A stretch of 64,000 bases of DNA, taken from positions 62,001 through 126,000 of the forward strand of contig JAENYK010000006.1 in the NCBI GenBank assembly GCA_016841825.1, given 5' to 3'. The translations under genes and the position numbers were made by a program. This document shows, piece after piece, positions 51,509 to 60,182 of this stretch (position 1 is the first letter of the stretch; each line of letters starts with the position of its first letter). This DNA is from Halothermothrix sp. GTDB lineage: Bacteria; Bacillota; Halanaerobiia; DY22613. Under the pieces are notes generated by a model that was given only the letters and a program-made list of their open reading frames with translations, had not been told where the DNA came from and made no database searches.

Positions 51509-52651
51509 ATGTCTAAGATTGAATTAATTGCAACAGCAGCTTTTGGTCTAGAATCTCTGGTAGCCCGGGAAGTTAGAGATTTAGGTTATTATCATGATGT
51601 CAAGGTGGATAATGGACAGGTTCAGTTTAATGGGGATGAACTGGCTATCTGTCGTTCTAATCTATGGTTACGTTGTGCAGATCGAATTTTGCTTAAGTTT
51701 GGTGAATTTAATGCTACTACCTTTGATGAGCTTTTTGATCAGACTAAGGCATTGCCCTGGCATGAGTGGTTACCAAAGAATGCGGAGTTCCCAGTGACGG
51801 GTAAATCGGTTAAATCGCAGCTTTCCAGTGTTCCTACCTGCCAAGCTATTGTCAAAAAGGCTATTGTTGCTGAGATGAGCGAACATTATGGAATCGAATG
51901 GTTTGATGAGCTGGGGCCATTGTACAAGATTCAGGTATCTATCGTCAAAGATGAAGTAACTCTAACCATTGATACCAGTGGTGAAGGTTTACATAAACGC
52001 GGCTATCGGGAGTTAACTGCTGAAGCTCCCCTGAAAGAAACCCTGGCAGCAGCGTTGATTTACTTAAGTAATTGGAAGATAGATCGTCAGTTGATCGATC
52101 CTTTTTGTGGTTCTGGAACTATACCTATTGAAGCAGCGATGATTGGGAGAAATATGGCTCCTGGACTGAATCGGGAGTTCATTGCTGAAGAATGGCCCAA
52201 TATTTCTGACGGATTGTGGAAACAGGCGAGAGAAGAAGCTAAAGATCTGCTCAAAACAGATGCTGATTTTCGAATATTGGGCTATGATCAGGACAAAGCG
52301 GTTTTAAGAATGGCACGCTATCATGCCGAGAAAGCAGGGGTAGTGGATTTTACTGATTTCCACCCTGTTCCTGTAGAGGAACTTCAATCCAGTAGAAAGT
52401 ATGGCTATATTATCTGTAATCCACCATATGGTGAACGACTGAGTAATAAAGGAGAGATTATCCAGTTATATAGAGATATGGGGAGGGTGTTTGCTGATCT
52501 GGGTGAAGGGACATGGTCTTTTTATGTGTTGACATCTTTAAAAAATTTTGAAAATTATTTTGGGACAAGGGCTCACAGAAAACGGAAACTTTTTAATGGT
52601 AGAATAGAGGTTAACTATTATCAATTTTACGGACCTAGACCAGGACAATAA
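51509..52651 (+). CDS. THUMP-domain 23S rRNA (guanine-N2) methyltransferase, RlmL-N-like
   Basis: A 380-residue RNA methyltransferase. The N-terminal part is a THUMP-type RNA-binding domain; the C-terminal part is a SAM Rossmann domain (IDPFCGSGTIPIEAAMIG) with the catalytic CNPPYGERL. This is the YpsC-like family acting on 23S rRNA at the position of E. coli G2445. AAAGAGGAG precedes the ATG. The target nucleotide is inferred from the family. Confidence 0.9.
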   Translation: MSKIELIATAAFGLESLVAREVRDLGYYHDVKVDNGQVQFNGDELAICRSNLWLRCADRILLKFGEFNATTFDELFDQTKALPWHEWLPKNAEFPVTGKSVKSQLSSVPTCQAIVKKAIVAEMSEHYGIEWFDELGPLYKIQVSIVKDEVTLTIDTSGEGLHKRGYRELTAEAPLKETLAAALIYLSNWKIDRQLIDPFCGSGTIPIEAAMIGRNMAPGLNREFIAEEWPNISDGLWKQAREEAKDLLKTDADFRILGYDQDKAVLRMARYHAEKAGVVDFTDFHPVPVEELQSSRKYGYIICNPPYGERLSNKGEIIQLYRDMGRVFADLGEGTWSFYVLTSLKNFENYFGTRAHRKRKLFNGRIEVNYYQFYGPRPGQ

Positions 52652-52752
52652 TTGAAATACGATTTTTAAATTGAGGAATTTCCCTTGAAAAATCTTTATT
52701 AAGTGCAATGACTGAATATAGTTATTGATTTAAGACGAGAGGATGATAGACA

Positions 52753-53295
52753 ATGAATTTTTTTTCTAATGTGTTTGCAAATCTCTTCAGATTTGACGGA
52801 CTGATTCTGATTGTCGCAGCTGCCAATCTTGTTGTGGTCTATCCTATGCTACGAAAAATCTCTAAAAAATTGAATCAGACTCTTAATCCCACGGTCTCCA
52901 GACCGATTGAAGATTTGATTAAAGCTTTACAACCTTCCGCAGTGGAGAAATTGGATTTGCAGGTTATTATGAAGCAGAAAGAGAAGGAGAATCAGCTTTT
53001 TCAAATATATATTTCGATCACTAGCATTTTTCCGCTGTTAGGAATTCTGGGTACAGTGATCGCGCTATTGTCTGTAGGTGATTTTTCTGCTAATCTGATA
53101 AACTTAAATTTTGGCAAAGCTCTAACTTCTACTTTCTGGGGTTTAATCTGGGCGATCTTCTTTAAGTCATTGGAAGGATTTTTTGCATCAACTATTCAGC
53201 AAAATGAGGAGAATATCAAACTTTTATTACATCGAATTGACCAATATGCTTATGACAAGGTTGGAGGTAATGATGAAAAAGCGGTCGATTATTGA
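52753..53295 (+). CDS. MotA/TolQ/ExbB-like membrane protein
   Basis: A 180-residue protein with three helices in the MotA/TolQ/ExbB pattern: the N-terminal helix (LILIVAAANLVVVYPML), then ISITSIFPLLGILGTVIALL, matching the proton-channel loop P-LLGLLGTV, and ALTSTFWGLIWAIFFKSL. It is shorter than typical ExbB (about 210-240) because the cytoplasmic loop is short. It starts a three-gene operon with two unusual partners. Its target is unknown. Confidence 0.78.
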   Translation: MNFFSNVFANLFRFDGLILIVAAANLVVVYPMLRKISKKLNQTLNPTVSRPIEDLIKALQPSAVEKLDLQVIMKQKEKENQLFQIYISITSIFPLLGILGTVIALLSVGDFSANLINLNFGKALTSTFWGLIWAIFFKSLEGFFASTIQQNEENIKLLLHRIDQYAYDKVGGNDEKAVDY

Positions 53296-54010
53296 GTTGA
53301 CATCCTTGCTGGATATTATTTTAATTTTGTTATTCGCCTTTATGCTGAATATGAATACTGCCGGTGAGTCATTACATGAAGAGAATCTTCAGTTGAAAGA
53401 GCAGACCACTTTTTTGACAGGTGAACGACAGGAATTGCAGACTGAATTGGATCAATTACAAACCCAGATGGAAGCTATGCAATTTACCCATGAGAAGGAG
53501 AAAAAAACATTGGGTGAATTGGCGAAAGGCATTGCCAGGTTCTTAGAAGTGGAAGAAGAGGAACTTCTGTCAGCTTTAGAATTAGTAGAGAGTAATGACT
53601 ATGAACGTATGGAACGAATGTTAAATCAGGTAACTGAAAGAGGTCAGATAGTTAAAGAATTATGGAAACATGAGATGTTAGTGAAAAGATTTTATTTTAT
53701 TGAGGTTGGTTTAAAGCATAGTACTAATCAGTTGTATATTAATGATTCCCAGACCACTGTGACAATCCATCATGATGAGTTGAAAAATTCCCCTGATCGG
53801 ATTAATAAAAAAGAAGAGATTAAGGATACTATCGAGCGTTTTATCAATGAACGGGAAGGTGGTATTGGAATGATGGTCATTTCTTTGACTCTGCTCGATC
53901 AGGAAGTATATCAATATGCCTATGAGATCACCTGGGAAGCTATCAAAGAGTTACAGGAGAAGTATGGGACAGATAAGGTATTTATCACAGAATACACATT
54001 ATTGATGTAA
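53273..54010 (+). CDS. TolR/MotB-like membrane protein with coiled coil
   Basis: A 245-residue bitopic protein. The N-terminal helix ELTSLLDIILILLFAFMLNM carries the conserved Asp of ExbD/TolR/MotB proton-conducting helices. A long coiled coil follows (about residues 30-85, rich in Leu/Glu/Gln), then an alpha/beta external domain. It lacks the usual short ExbD periplasmic fold and does not contain an OmpA peptidoglycan-binding motif. It overlaps the previous gene by 23 nt after GGAGGT (53263-53268). It is a plausible stator partner of the product at 52753. Confidence 0.7.
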   Translation: MKKRSIIELTSLLDIILILLFAFMLNMNTAGESLHEENLQLKEQTTFLTGERQELQTELDQLQTQMEAMQFTHEKEKKTLGELAKGIARFLEVEEEELLSALELVESNDYERMERMLNQVTERGQIVKELWKHEMLVKRFYFIEVGLKHSTNQLYINDSQTTVTIHHDELKNSPDRINKKEEIKDTIERFINEREGGIGMMVISLTLLDQEVYQYAYEITWEAIKELQEKYGTDKVFITEYTLLM

Positions 54011-54022
54011 GGAGGGGTTAAC

Positions 54023-54358
54023 ATGAAGAAGTTTATCCTGGTTTTATTCGTGATAGCAGTTGTGGGTCTGGTTGTGTTTTGGGGACTAAAGATTGGTTTT
54101 GGCGGGGGAGCGAGTTTTGTATTTTTTAATACATCGGCGACGTCTAATGAGGTAAAAATTAACGAGAGTCAGATATATTTTAATGACAAGGTTGTAGAAT
54201 TTGAACAGCTTGCAGAAAAATTACAGAATTTAGAGATTGAGAAAAAACAGATTAAGTTGATAGATGATAATGCTAAAAGTATCCTGTTTCAAAAGGTTGA
54301 AAAATTATTGGAAGATGAGAAGTTTACTGTGATCAAGATCTCTGAACCTGATGCATAA
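54023..54358 (+). CDS. Small membrane-anchored protein resembling an ExbD external domain
   Basis: A 111-residue protein with one N-terminal helix (FILVLFVIAVVGLVVFWGLK) without a charged residue, and an external part whose pattern (NEVKINESQIYFNDKVVEFE, then a terminal strand TVIKI) parallels the ExbD periplasmic domain. It follows the TolR-like gene after 12 nt. It could supply the ExbD-type external fold that its neighbour lacks. This reading is by pattern only. Confidence 0.55.
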   Translation: MKKFILVLFVIAVVGLVVFWGLKIGFGGGASFVFFNTSATSNEVKINESQIYFNDKVVEFEQLAEKLQNLEIEKKQIKLIDDNAKSILFQKVEKLLEDEKFTVIKISEPDA

Positions 54359-54421
54359 CAGTAGTGCTCTGGGACTGGCGATATAAGTCAGTCCTTTGTT
54401 GATGATCATGCCTTTCATGAT

Positions 54422-54475
54422 TTTGACGACATTTCAAAAAGGAAATCTCTGAGCCTATATTGGTGGGGGGATAAA
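54422..54475 (+). repeat. Dispersed repeat family A, copy 5 (partial)
   Basis: Only the first third is present: TTTGACGACATTTCAAAAAG, then ATCTCTGAGCC/TTGGTGGG and ATAAAG. The rest is lost or diverged. Confidence 0.65.
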
Positions 54476-54651
54476 GGAAGTTCGCTTTCATAGTATTTCT
54501 TATTTATTGAAACAAAATTGCTTAATTTATCTCCTGATTTTTTTTGAGGAATGGGGTTATTAGGTTAGATTTTTGAAAGATCAATAAAAAAATGATCGAG
54601 AAGAGCGGTTTTGACAGAGGTAAAGAGAAGACTATAGAAAGGAGTGAGTGG

Positions 54652-55728
54652 ATGAATAGTTATGATAAGGTAAAGCAGATGATAGCAGAGTATATGCAAG
54701 AAGATTTTCTGTTGAGTTACTCAGAGTTTGCAGAGAAAGTTAATCGTTTATTTGCGGGAACTTCAGAGGTTAACCTTGATTCTGAGCTGGTTGGAAGATT
54801 GGTTAGAGATGGAGAGATCAGTGCTCAAAATGATCTAGTTCCTTCCCGGGAACTGACAAAGATCTGTCCTCTAACCTATATAGATCTCCAGGGTTTTGCC
54901 ATAGAAGCAAAGATCTCCCGGGATCAGGTTACTTCGATGATTGAGGATGGTGAGATAAAGACAATTTATCTGGGTTGCCCGATGATTTCCAGATTAGAAC
55001 TGCGTCGTTACTGGCGAGAACATGATATGCAGGTTATTTACAGTATGGAAGACCTGTTGAAAATGCTGGATCATTCTTTTCGGGATACAGCTACCTGGTG
55101 GAATAATTTTTTTTCTGATCGTAATAAGCGGATACCTTTCTTTGTTGAGCTGCCAGATGAAAATCTGGTCTCATATATCGAAATCAATCAACTCAAACCG
55201 CATAAGGTTCTGGAGTTAGGTTGCGGTAATGGTCGCAATGCTGTCTATCTCAGTCAACAGGGTTGTGAAGTCGATGCCGTAGATATCTCTGAAGAGGCAC
55301 TTAGGTGGGCCAAAGATATTGCCGATAAGAAACAGGTTCAGGTCAATTTTCTCAATGAATCAATATATGACTTGCAGATTTCAACTAATACATATGATTT
55401 TATTTATGATGCTGGCTGTTTCCACCATGTATTACCTCATCGTAGATTTACTTATAAAGAATTGGTTAAAAGAGCATTAAAACCTGATGGGTATCTGGGC
55501 ATGACCTGTTTTACCCATGAGATCAATCCAGGTTTTTCTGATTGGGAGATTTATGAATATAAATGGGCTGGTGGTGGGATGGCTTTCTCGAGAATTCAGT
55601 TGGAAGAAATTTTTGGAGATATATTTGAGATTGTGGAGTTTCGTCGGATGAAAGACATCAAACAACCTGCCGGTGTCTTTGGAATACCATACCTTTGGAC
55701 TGTCCTCTTCAAAAAGAAGAGTAACTGA
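54652..55728 (+). CDS. Class I SAM-dependent methyltransferase with N-terminal extension
   Basis: A 358-residue protein. Residues about 190-350 form a Rossmann methyltransferase (VLELGCGNGRNAVYLSQQGC, EVDAVDIS, YDFIYDAGCFHHV). The N-terminal 150 residues are mostly helical with possible DNA- or protein-binding helix-turn-helix features (KISRDQVTSMIEDGEIKTIY). The substrate is unknown. ATG at 54652 is chosen because AGGAG lies 7 nt upstream; an ATG at 54592 has no site. Confidence 0.78.
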   Translation: MNSYDKVKQMIAEYMQEDFLLSYSEFAEKVNRLFAGTSEVNLDSELVGRLVRDGEISAQNDLVPSRELTKICPLTYIDLQGFAIEAKISRDQVTSMIEDGEIKTIYLGCPMISRLELRRYWREHDMQVIYSMEDLLKMLDHSFRDTATWWNNFFSDRNKRIPFFVELPDENLVSYIEINQLKPHKVLELGCGNGRNAVYLSQQGCEVDAVDISEEALRWAKDIADKKQVQVNFLNESIYDLQISTNTYDFIYDAGCFHHVLPHRRFTYKELVKRALKPDGYLGMTCFTHEINPGFSDWEIYEYKWAGGGMAFSRIQLEEIFGDIFEIVEFRRMKDIKQPAGVFGIPYLWTVLFKKKSN

Positions 55729-55739
55729 TGATTATTATC

Positions 55740-55813
55740 TAGCCCGGATGATCAGTTTGGATACGTGCGGTGAGAATTTCGCTGTATAGCCAACTAATTC
55801 CGGGCTATTTTTA
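55740..55813 (+). terminator. Long multi-helix terminator
   Basis: Outer stem TAGCCCGGA (55740-55748) with TCCGGGCTA (55799-55807), then TTTTTATAT. Inside, AGTTTGG/CCAACT and an ATACGTGCG ... CGCTGTAT stem pair stacked on the outer one. It is longer and more ordered than the other terminators here. Confidence 0.65.
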
Positions 55814-55864
55814 TATAAAATTTCAGTTATTTTTATATGAAGTCATAATATTTTATTTGATTTG

Positions 55865-55891
55865 GCAGGAAAATCGATTTGCATAGCGAAT
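55865..55891 (+). promoter_or_regulatory. Sigma-H-type promoter of nikR
   Basis: GCAGGAAAA (55865-55873), 11 nt, AGCGAAT (55885-55891): exact match. It lies 71 nt before nikR. Confidence 0.68.
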
Positions 55892-55961
55892 TGAATAAGT
55901 GGCACAAAAATTATAATCGTGCTACGCTGATAGAATTGGCTGAAATGAAGGGAGGACAGCT

Positions 55962-56375
55962 ATGAGTAACTTAGTACGTTTTGGAGTATCGATTGATGAA
56001 GATTTATTACACAAGTTCGATCAGTTGAATGAAGGAATATATTCGAATCGCTCTGAAGCGATCCGTGATCTAATCAGGGACAGGATTGTTGAAGAGGAGT
56101 GGCAGGATGGGGAAGAAAAAATGACCGGATCGTTGACTCTCATCTATGATCATCATCAACGTGGATTAACAGAAAAGATGCTACAGCTGCAGCACGATTA
56201 TCATCATCTCTTTAAATCAAATCTGCATCTACATTTAGATCATGATTATTGTCTAGAGGTGATTGTGGTTCAGGGTAAGGCGAAAGAGCTAAGACAGGTT
56301 TCTGGAATGTTGATTGGCTTAAAAGGAGTAAAACATGGCAAACTGACTTTGACTTCAACGGGCAAGGATTTATAA
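55962..56375 (+). CDS. nikR: Nickel-responsive regulator NikR
   Basis: A 137-residue ribbon-helix-helix repressor. The N-terminal DNA-binding domain (VRFGVSIDEDLLHKFD, NRSEAIRDLIRD) is followed by an ACT-like nickel domain. The four nickel ligands fall at His78, His89, His91 and Cys97, a constant +2 offset from E. coli NikR (76, 87, 89, 95). It should repress the adjacent transporter genes in the presence of nickel. AAGGGAGGACAG precedes the ATG. Confidence 0.93.
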   Translation: MSNLVRFGVSIDEDLLHKFDQLNEGIYSNRSEAIRDLIRDRIVEEEWQDGEEKMTGSLTLIYDHHQRGLTEKMLQLQHDYHHLFKSNLHLHLDHDYCLEVIVVQGKAKELRQVSGMLIGLKGVKHGKLTLTSTGKDL

Positions 56376-56403
56376 ACTAATACTAGTAGGAGGTTGTTAT
56401 ATT

Positions 56404-57051
56404 ATGCATATTCCAGATGGATTTTTAGATTTGAAAACCTGTGCCACTACATATCTGGCATCGGGAGGATCTTTGGTATATGGATTGAGAAAGATGCGAA
56501 ATAAATTAGGAGAAGAACAGATTCCGTTATTAGGGCTAATGGGGGCATTTATTTTTGCAGCTCAGATGATTAATTTACCAATTGCTGCCGGAACTTCTGG
56601 GCATCTTCTGGGAGGGGTATTGGCAATGCTTGTTGCTGGTCCCTGGGCTGCCTTTTTTATCATGACTTCTATTTTGATTATTCAATCGATTTTTTTTATG
56701 GATGGGGGGATAACTGTTCTGGGTGCCAATATTTTTAATATGGCGATAGTTCAGGTATTTGTGGGCTTTTGGATCTTTTATGGTCTGCGAAAGCTGATCA
56801 AATCTCCATTGGTGAGAGCTTTTGTAGCAGCTTTAGTGGGAACTCTGGTCTCTGCGATGGCAGCTGCTTTTGAGTTGGCGATTTCGGGGACTATTGCCTT
56901 AAAGTTGGTTTTCCCTGCCATGGTGGGCTGGCATCTGTTGGTTGGTCTTATAGAAGGGGTTATCACTGTACTAATAATCGGTTATTTGATGCGAGTGACC
57001 CCGGAAAGATTGCACTTTATTAAAAGAGAAGGAGGGGAGCTTGATGTTTAA
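56404..57051 (+). CDS. cbiM: Cobalt/nickel ECF transporter substrate component CbiM/NikM
   Basis: A 215-residue membrane protein with the metal-binding start MHIPDGFL. His2 and the N-terminal Met are ligands in NikM and CbiM. About six helices follow. Adjacent nikR makes nickel the likely metal. AGGAGGTTG precedes the ATG by about 9 nt. Confidence 0.9.
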   Translation: MHIPDGFLDLKTCATTYLASGGSLVYGLRKMRNKLGEEQIPLLGLMGAFIFAAQMINLPIAAGTSGHLLGGVLAMLVAGPWAAFFIMTSILIIQSIFFMDGGITVLGANIFNMAIVQVFVGFWIFYGLRKLIKSPLVRAFVAALVGTLVSAMAAAFELAISGTIALKLVFPAMVGWHLLVGLIEGVITVLIIGYLMRVTPERLHFIKREGGELDV

Positions 57052-57334
57052 TCGTAAGCATTTGGTATTGATTTTATTGGTAATCTGTGGACTGGCGTTT
57101 TTTAATTTGTATCTGGCATCTTCCCATCCTGATGGATTGGAGAGGGTTGCTGAAGATCAAGGATTCATCGAGCATGCGAAAGATAGTTTTTCTATCTTTG
57201 GTGATTATGCCCTTCCTTTAAATAATGAGCTTTTAAGTACTGGGTTAGCTGGATTATTAGGAGTAGCTTTGACCTATTTTATTGTAATGGGTATTGGTAA
57301 ATTTCTAGCAGTTGGTTCAAAGAAAGTTAACTAA
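57044..57334 (+). CDS. PDGLE-domain protein (CbiN/NikN-like accessory)
   Basis: A 96-residue membrane protein with two helices and the signature SSHPDGLERVAED. It is the small accessory subunit fused or adjacent to NikM/CbiM in many metal ECF transporters. ATG at 57044 follows GGAGGGGAG and overlaps cbiM by 8 nt. Confidence 0.88.
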   Translation: MFNRKHLVLILLVICGLAFFNLYLASSHPDGLERVAEDQGFIEHAKDSFSIFGDYALPLNNELLSTGLAGLLGVALTYFIVMGIGKFLAVGSKKVN

Positions 57335-57336
57335 TC

Positions 57337-58023
57337 ATGATGCTACAACCGGGAAGCAGGTTGTTGATCTATCTGTTAGGAGTATTGGGCATTATAACTG
57401 TTCAGCATTGGTTAACTCTGACTCTTCTTGCAGGCAGCATACTGTTAATTATTTTTGCTAAAAATAGATTTAAGAGGGTTTGGCAAGGTTTACGCCTTGC
57501 CAGTCCTTTTTTATTAACAGCTGCTCTTTTGGGACTATTTCACCAAAAAGGTGGCATGTTCTTTGCGGGTCTTTTGATAAGTAAATTGGTGATTATCGTT
57601 TTTTTTAATAGTTTAATCTTTTATTCGTTTAAAGAAAATGATCTGGTACTGGGATTAAATCAGTTGAGAGTTCCTTCTATTCTCTCGAAAATCATCTTTT
57701 TCACTTTGCGTTATCGCCAGGTTTTGAAAGAGGAGATGGGTAGGCTCAGACTGGCCCGGGAGATCAGAGGAGGCAGAGTTGGGCAGGGATTTAATCGAAA
57801 AGGATATACTATTTTGGGACAGGTAATGGGTGCAGGTCTGATTCGTTCTCTAGATCGTGGGGATCAGGTGTATCGGGCTATGCGGTTACGGGGGTTAAAT
57901 GCTCAAACTCTGATTAATCTTCGGGGTCGCAAGTTTGTGCGAACAGATGGATTATGGATTGGATTTATAGTTATGCTTTTGGGGATGATAATTTTTATTG
58001 ATCGGAGTGGATTGCTATGGTGA
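57337..58023 (+). CDS. cbiQ: ECF transporter transmembrane component CbiQ
   Basis: A 228-residue membrane protein of the EcfT family. About five helices and the two cytoplasmic Arg/Gly motifs AREIRGGR and RAMRLRGLN are visible; these couple it to the ATPase. It follows the PDGLE gene after 2 nt and overlaps cbiO by 7 nt. Confidence 0.9.
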   Translation: MMLQPGSRLLIYLLGVLGIITVQHWLTLTLLAGSILLIIFAKNRFKRVWQGLRLASPFLLTAALLGLFHQKGGMFFAGLLISKLVIIVFFNSLIFYSFKENDLVLGLNQLRVPSILSKIIFFTLRYRQVLKEEMGRLRLAREIRGGRVGQGFNRKGYTILGQVMGAGLIRSLDRGDQVYRAMRLRGLNAQTLINLRGRKFVRTDGLWIGFIVMLLGMIIFIDRSGLLW

Positions 58024-58835
58024 TGAAAGCTGAACCAATCTTACAGGTAGAGAAGTTAACCTTTGGTTATCAGGAGGGTGAACCCGTGTTAAGAGATATA
58101 TCTTTTTCTCTTGAAACTAACCAACCGACAGTGCTCTTGGGTCCGAATGGTGCAGGCAAATCTACTCTGATGTTTAACCTGTTAGGACTATATAAACCTG
58201 GTGCAGGAGAGATCTTTTTTCAGGGACAATCTCTGGAGTCACTGGGAGAGGAGACTTTACGCCAAAAGTTAGCATATATTTTTCAAAATCCAGATGATCA
58301 GGTTTTTGCTCCAACCGTGAGAGAAGATATCCTTTTTGGACCACTGCAGTTTGGTATGGATTCTCAATTGACTACAGATCGCTTAACAGGAATAGTTGAG
58401 CAGTTACAGATTAGCCATCTTTTGGAACGTAACCCTCGTCATCTAAGTTATGGAGAGAAACGAAGGGTTGCTCTGGCAGGAGTTTTGATTATGGAACCAG
58501 AGATTATCTTTTTTGATGAGCCTTTGGCGTTTCTAGATCCTCCCGGTCGGAAACTGTTTATTGAAATTTTAGCACAATTAAAACGCGAAGGGAAAAGTCT
58601 TTTTGTAGCTACTCATGATCTAAACTTTGCAGCTGAATGGGGTGAACGGTTTTTAGTTTTGCATGATGGAGAGATATTGAGTAATGGAGACAGACGGCTT
58701 TTTCAGAAAGGCATTGAAGCATTTGGTGAGATTAAACCACTGGTTACCCAGATTTTTGAAGGTTATGTAAAAACAGTTGAGCTTCCGGTAACTGTCGCTG
58801 GAGGTAGAGAATTAATAGCTAAACTACAGTCCTAA
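58017..58835 (+). CDS. cbiO: ECF transporter ATPase CbiO/NikO
   Basis: A 272-residue ATPase: Walker A LGPNGAGKST, IFQNPDDQVFAPTV (the ECF-type Q-loop), signature LSYGEKRRVALAG, Walker B IIFFDEPLAFLDP and ATHDLNFAAEWG. The signature carries SYGE where most ABC proteins have SGGQ, which is common in EcfA-type ATPases. It completes the metal transporter. Confidence 0.92.
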   Translation: MVMKAEPILQVEKLTFGYQEGEPVLRDISFSLETNQPTVLLGPNGAGKSTLMFNLLGLYKPGAGEIFFQGQSLESLGEETLRQKLAYIFQNPDDQVFAPTVREDILFGPLQFGMDSQLTTDRLTGIVEQLQISHLLERNPRHLSYGEKRRVALAGVLIMEPEIIFFDEPLAFLDPPGRKLFIEILAQLKREGKSLFVATHDLNFAAEWGERFLVLHDGEILSNGDRRLFQKGIEAFGEIKPLVTQIFEGYVKTVELPVTVAGGRELIAKLQS

Positions 58836-58839
58836 ACCC

Positions 58840-58879
58840 CCCCTCCCGGTCATATGATTGATTGAGGAGGGGATTTTTT
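58840..58879 (+). promoter_or_regulatory. Terminator-like hairpin that contains the spmA ribosome binding site
   Basis: CCCCTCC (58840-58846) pairs with GGAGGGG (58866-58872), followed by ATTTTTT. GGAGGGG is also the Shine-Dalgarno sequence of spmA, whose start is at 58881. The hairpin may terminate cbiO transcripts and hide the spmA site in read-through RNA. Confidence 0.6.
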
Positions 58880-58880
58880 G

Positions 58881-59462
58881 ATGATGAACAAAATCTGGTT
58901 AGGGTTGATCGTACTGGGGATCGTTGTCGGGGCAATTAATGGAAAAATGGAAGCCGTTTCTGCGAGTATCTTGCAGGCGGCGATAGATAGTGTAGAAATC
59001 TTATTCAAACTTATTGGGCCGATGGCTTTTTGGTTGGGAATTATGAAGATAGCTGAAGAATCAGGATTTACAACCCTAATCGCCAGAATGATTAAACCTG
59101 TGATGCGAAGATTATTTCCTGAAATACCTCCTGAACATCCGGCAATGGGTGCGATGATTATGAATTTCAGTGCGAATATCCTTGGCCTGGGCAATTCCTC
59201 AACCCCTCTTGGAATTCAGGCGATGAAGGAACTACAGACTCTTAATCCGCAAAAGAAGAGAGCAACTAAAGCTATGCTGACTTTTATGGTGATTAATACT
59301 TCCAGCATAACTTTGCTGCCAGGAACTATGATTGGTCTACGAGTAGCAGCAGGTTCAACAGAACCTACAGTAATTATTGGTACTACGATTTTTGCCACGG
59401 TTTGCTCGACAGTGGCAGCATTAACAGTGGATAGATTCTGTAGATTAGTGATCAGAGATTAG
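58881..59462 (+). CDS. spmA: Spore maturation protein SpmA
   Basis: A 193-residue membrane protein of the nucleoside-recognition (Gate) family: IGPMAFWLGIMKIAEESGFT, MNFSANILGLGNSSTPLGIQ, then INTSSITLLPGTMIGLR. In Bacillus spmA and spmB are needed for spore core dehydration. ATG at 58881 is placed 8 nt after the site GGAGGGG; TTG at 58878 is less likely. Confidence 0.92.
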   Translation: MMNKIWLGLIVLGIVVGAINGKMEAVSASILQAAIDSVEILFKLIGPMAFWLGIMKIAEESGFTTLIARMIKPVMRRLFPEIPPEHPAMGAMIMNFSANILGLGNSSTPLGIQAMKELQTLNPQKKRATKAMLTFMVINTSSITLLPGTMIGLRVAAGSTEPTVIIGTTIFATVCSTVAALTVDRFCRLVIRD

Positions 59463-59474
59463 GAGGGTTAAGGA

Positions 59475-60008
59475 ATGTTAAATATTGTTCAGGTGATCTC
59501 TATCTGGGCTATTCCGGTAATCATAACTTTGATTCCCTGTTATGCTTTTGTTAAAGGTGTGCCTGTTTATGATACTTTTGTCAAGGGGGCAGTAGATGGT
59601 TTTAAAACAGTAGTAAGGATTATTCCATATTTGGTGGCAATGATGGTAACTATCAATATTTTACGGGCATCGGGGACTTTGGAATTGGTGACTAAGGTGA
59701 TGCAGCCAGTTCTGGATCTATTAGCTATCCCCGGTGACATCTTTCCTCTGGTAATCTTACGCCCCCTTTCTGGGAATGGTTCTTTGGCTTTTGTCAATTC
59801 CATCTTTCAACATCATGGGCCAGATTCATTGTTAGGCAATATGGCTTCCACAATTATGGGTAGTTCTGAGACCACCTTCTATGTAGTCGCAGTTTATTTT
59901 GGTGCTGTAGGAATCAGTGATAGTCGTTATGCGATCCCTATCGGATTGATAGCAGATATAATCGGATTTATTGCAGCTGTTTTTATCTGCAATCTGGTAT
60001 TTGGTTAA
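59475..60008 (+). CDS. spmB: Spore maturation protein SpmB
   Basis: A 177-residue partner of SpmA, also a nucleoside-recognition domain membrane protein (ISIWAIPVIITLIPCYAFVK, VLRPLSGNGSLAF-type segment and IMGSSETTFYVVAVYFGAVG). It follows spmA after 12 nt with AGGAGGG before the ATG. The two-gene order is standard. Between its stop and 60183 no terminator with a T-run is seen. Confidence 0.92.
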   Translation: MLNIVQVISIWAIPVIITLIPCYAFVKGVPVYDTFVKGAVDGFKTVVRIIPYLVAMMVTINILRASGTLELVTKVMQPVLDLLAIPGDIFPLVILRPLSGNGSLAFVNSIFQHHGPDSLLGNMASTIMGSSETTFYVVAVYFGAVGISDSRYAIPIGLIADIIGFIAAVFICNLVFG

Positions 60009-60182
60009 CATATTTTTTACATCAAGTGAACAGACGGGACTCTTCTGGTAACATTTACTGGATAGACTTCTCTACTTTTGAACCAGTACGATTAGCGCAT
60101 TGACTCCACCTCCAAATCAGCATATAATAAAAGATATAACCCTTCCGGTTAAGATAGAATAAAGACAGGCAGGAGGCAGAAA

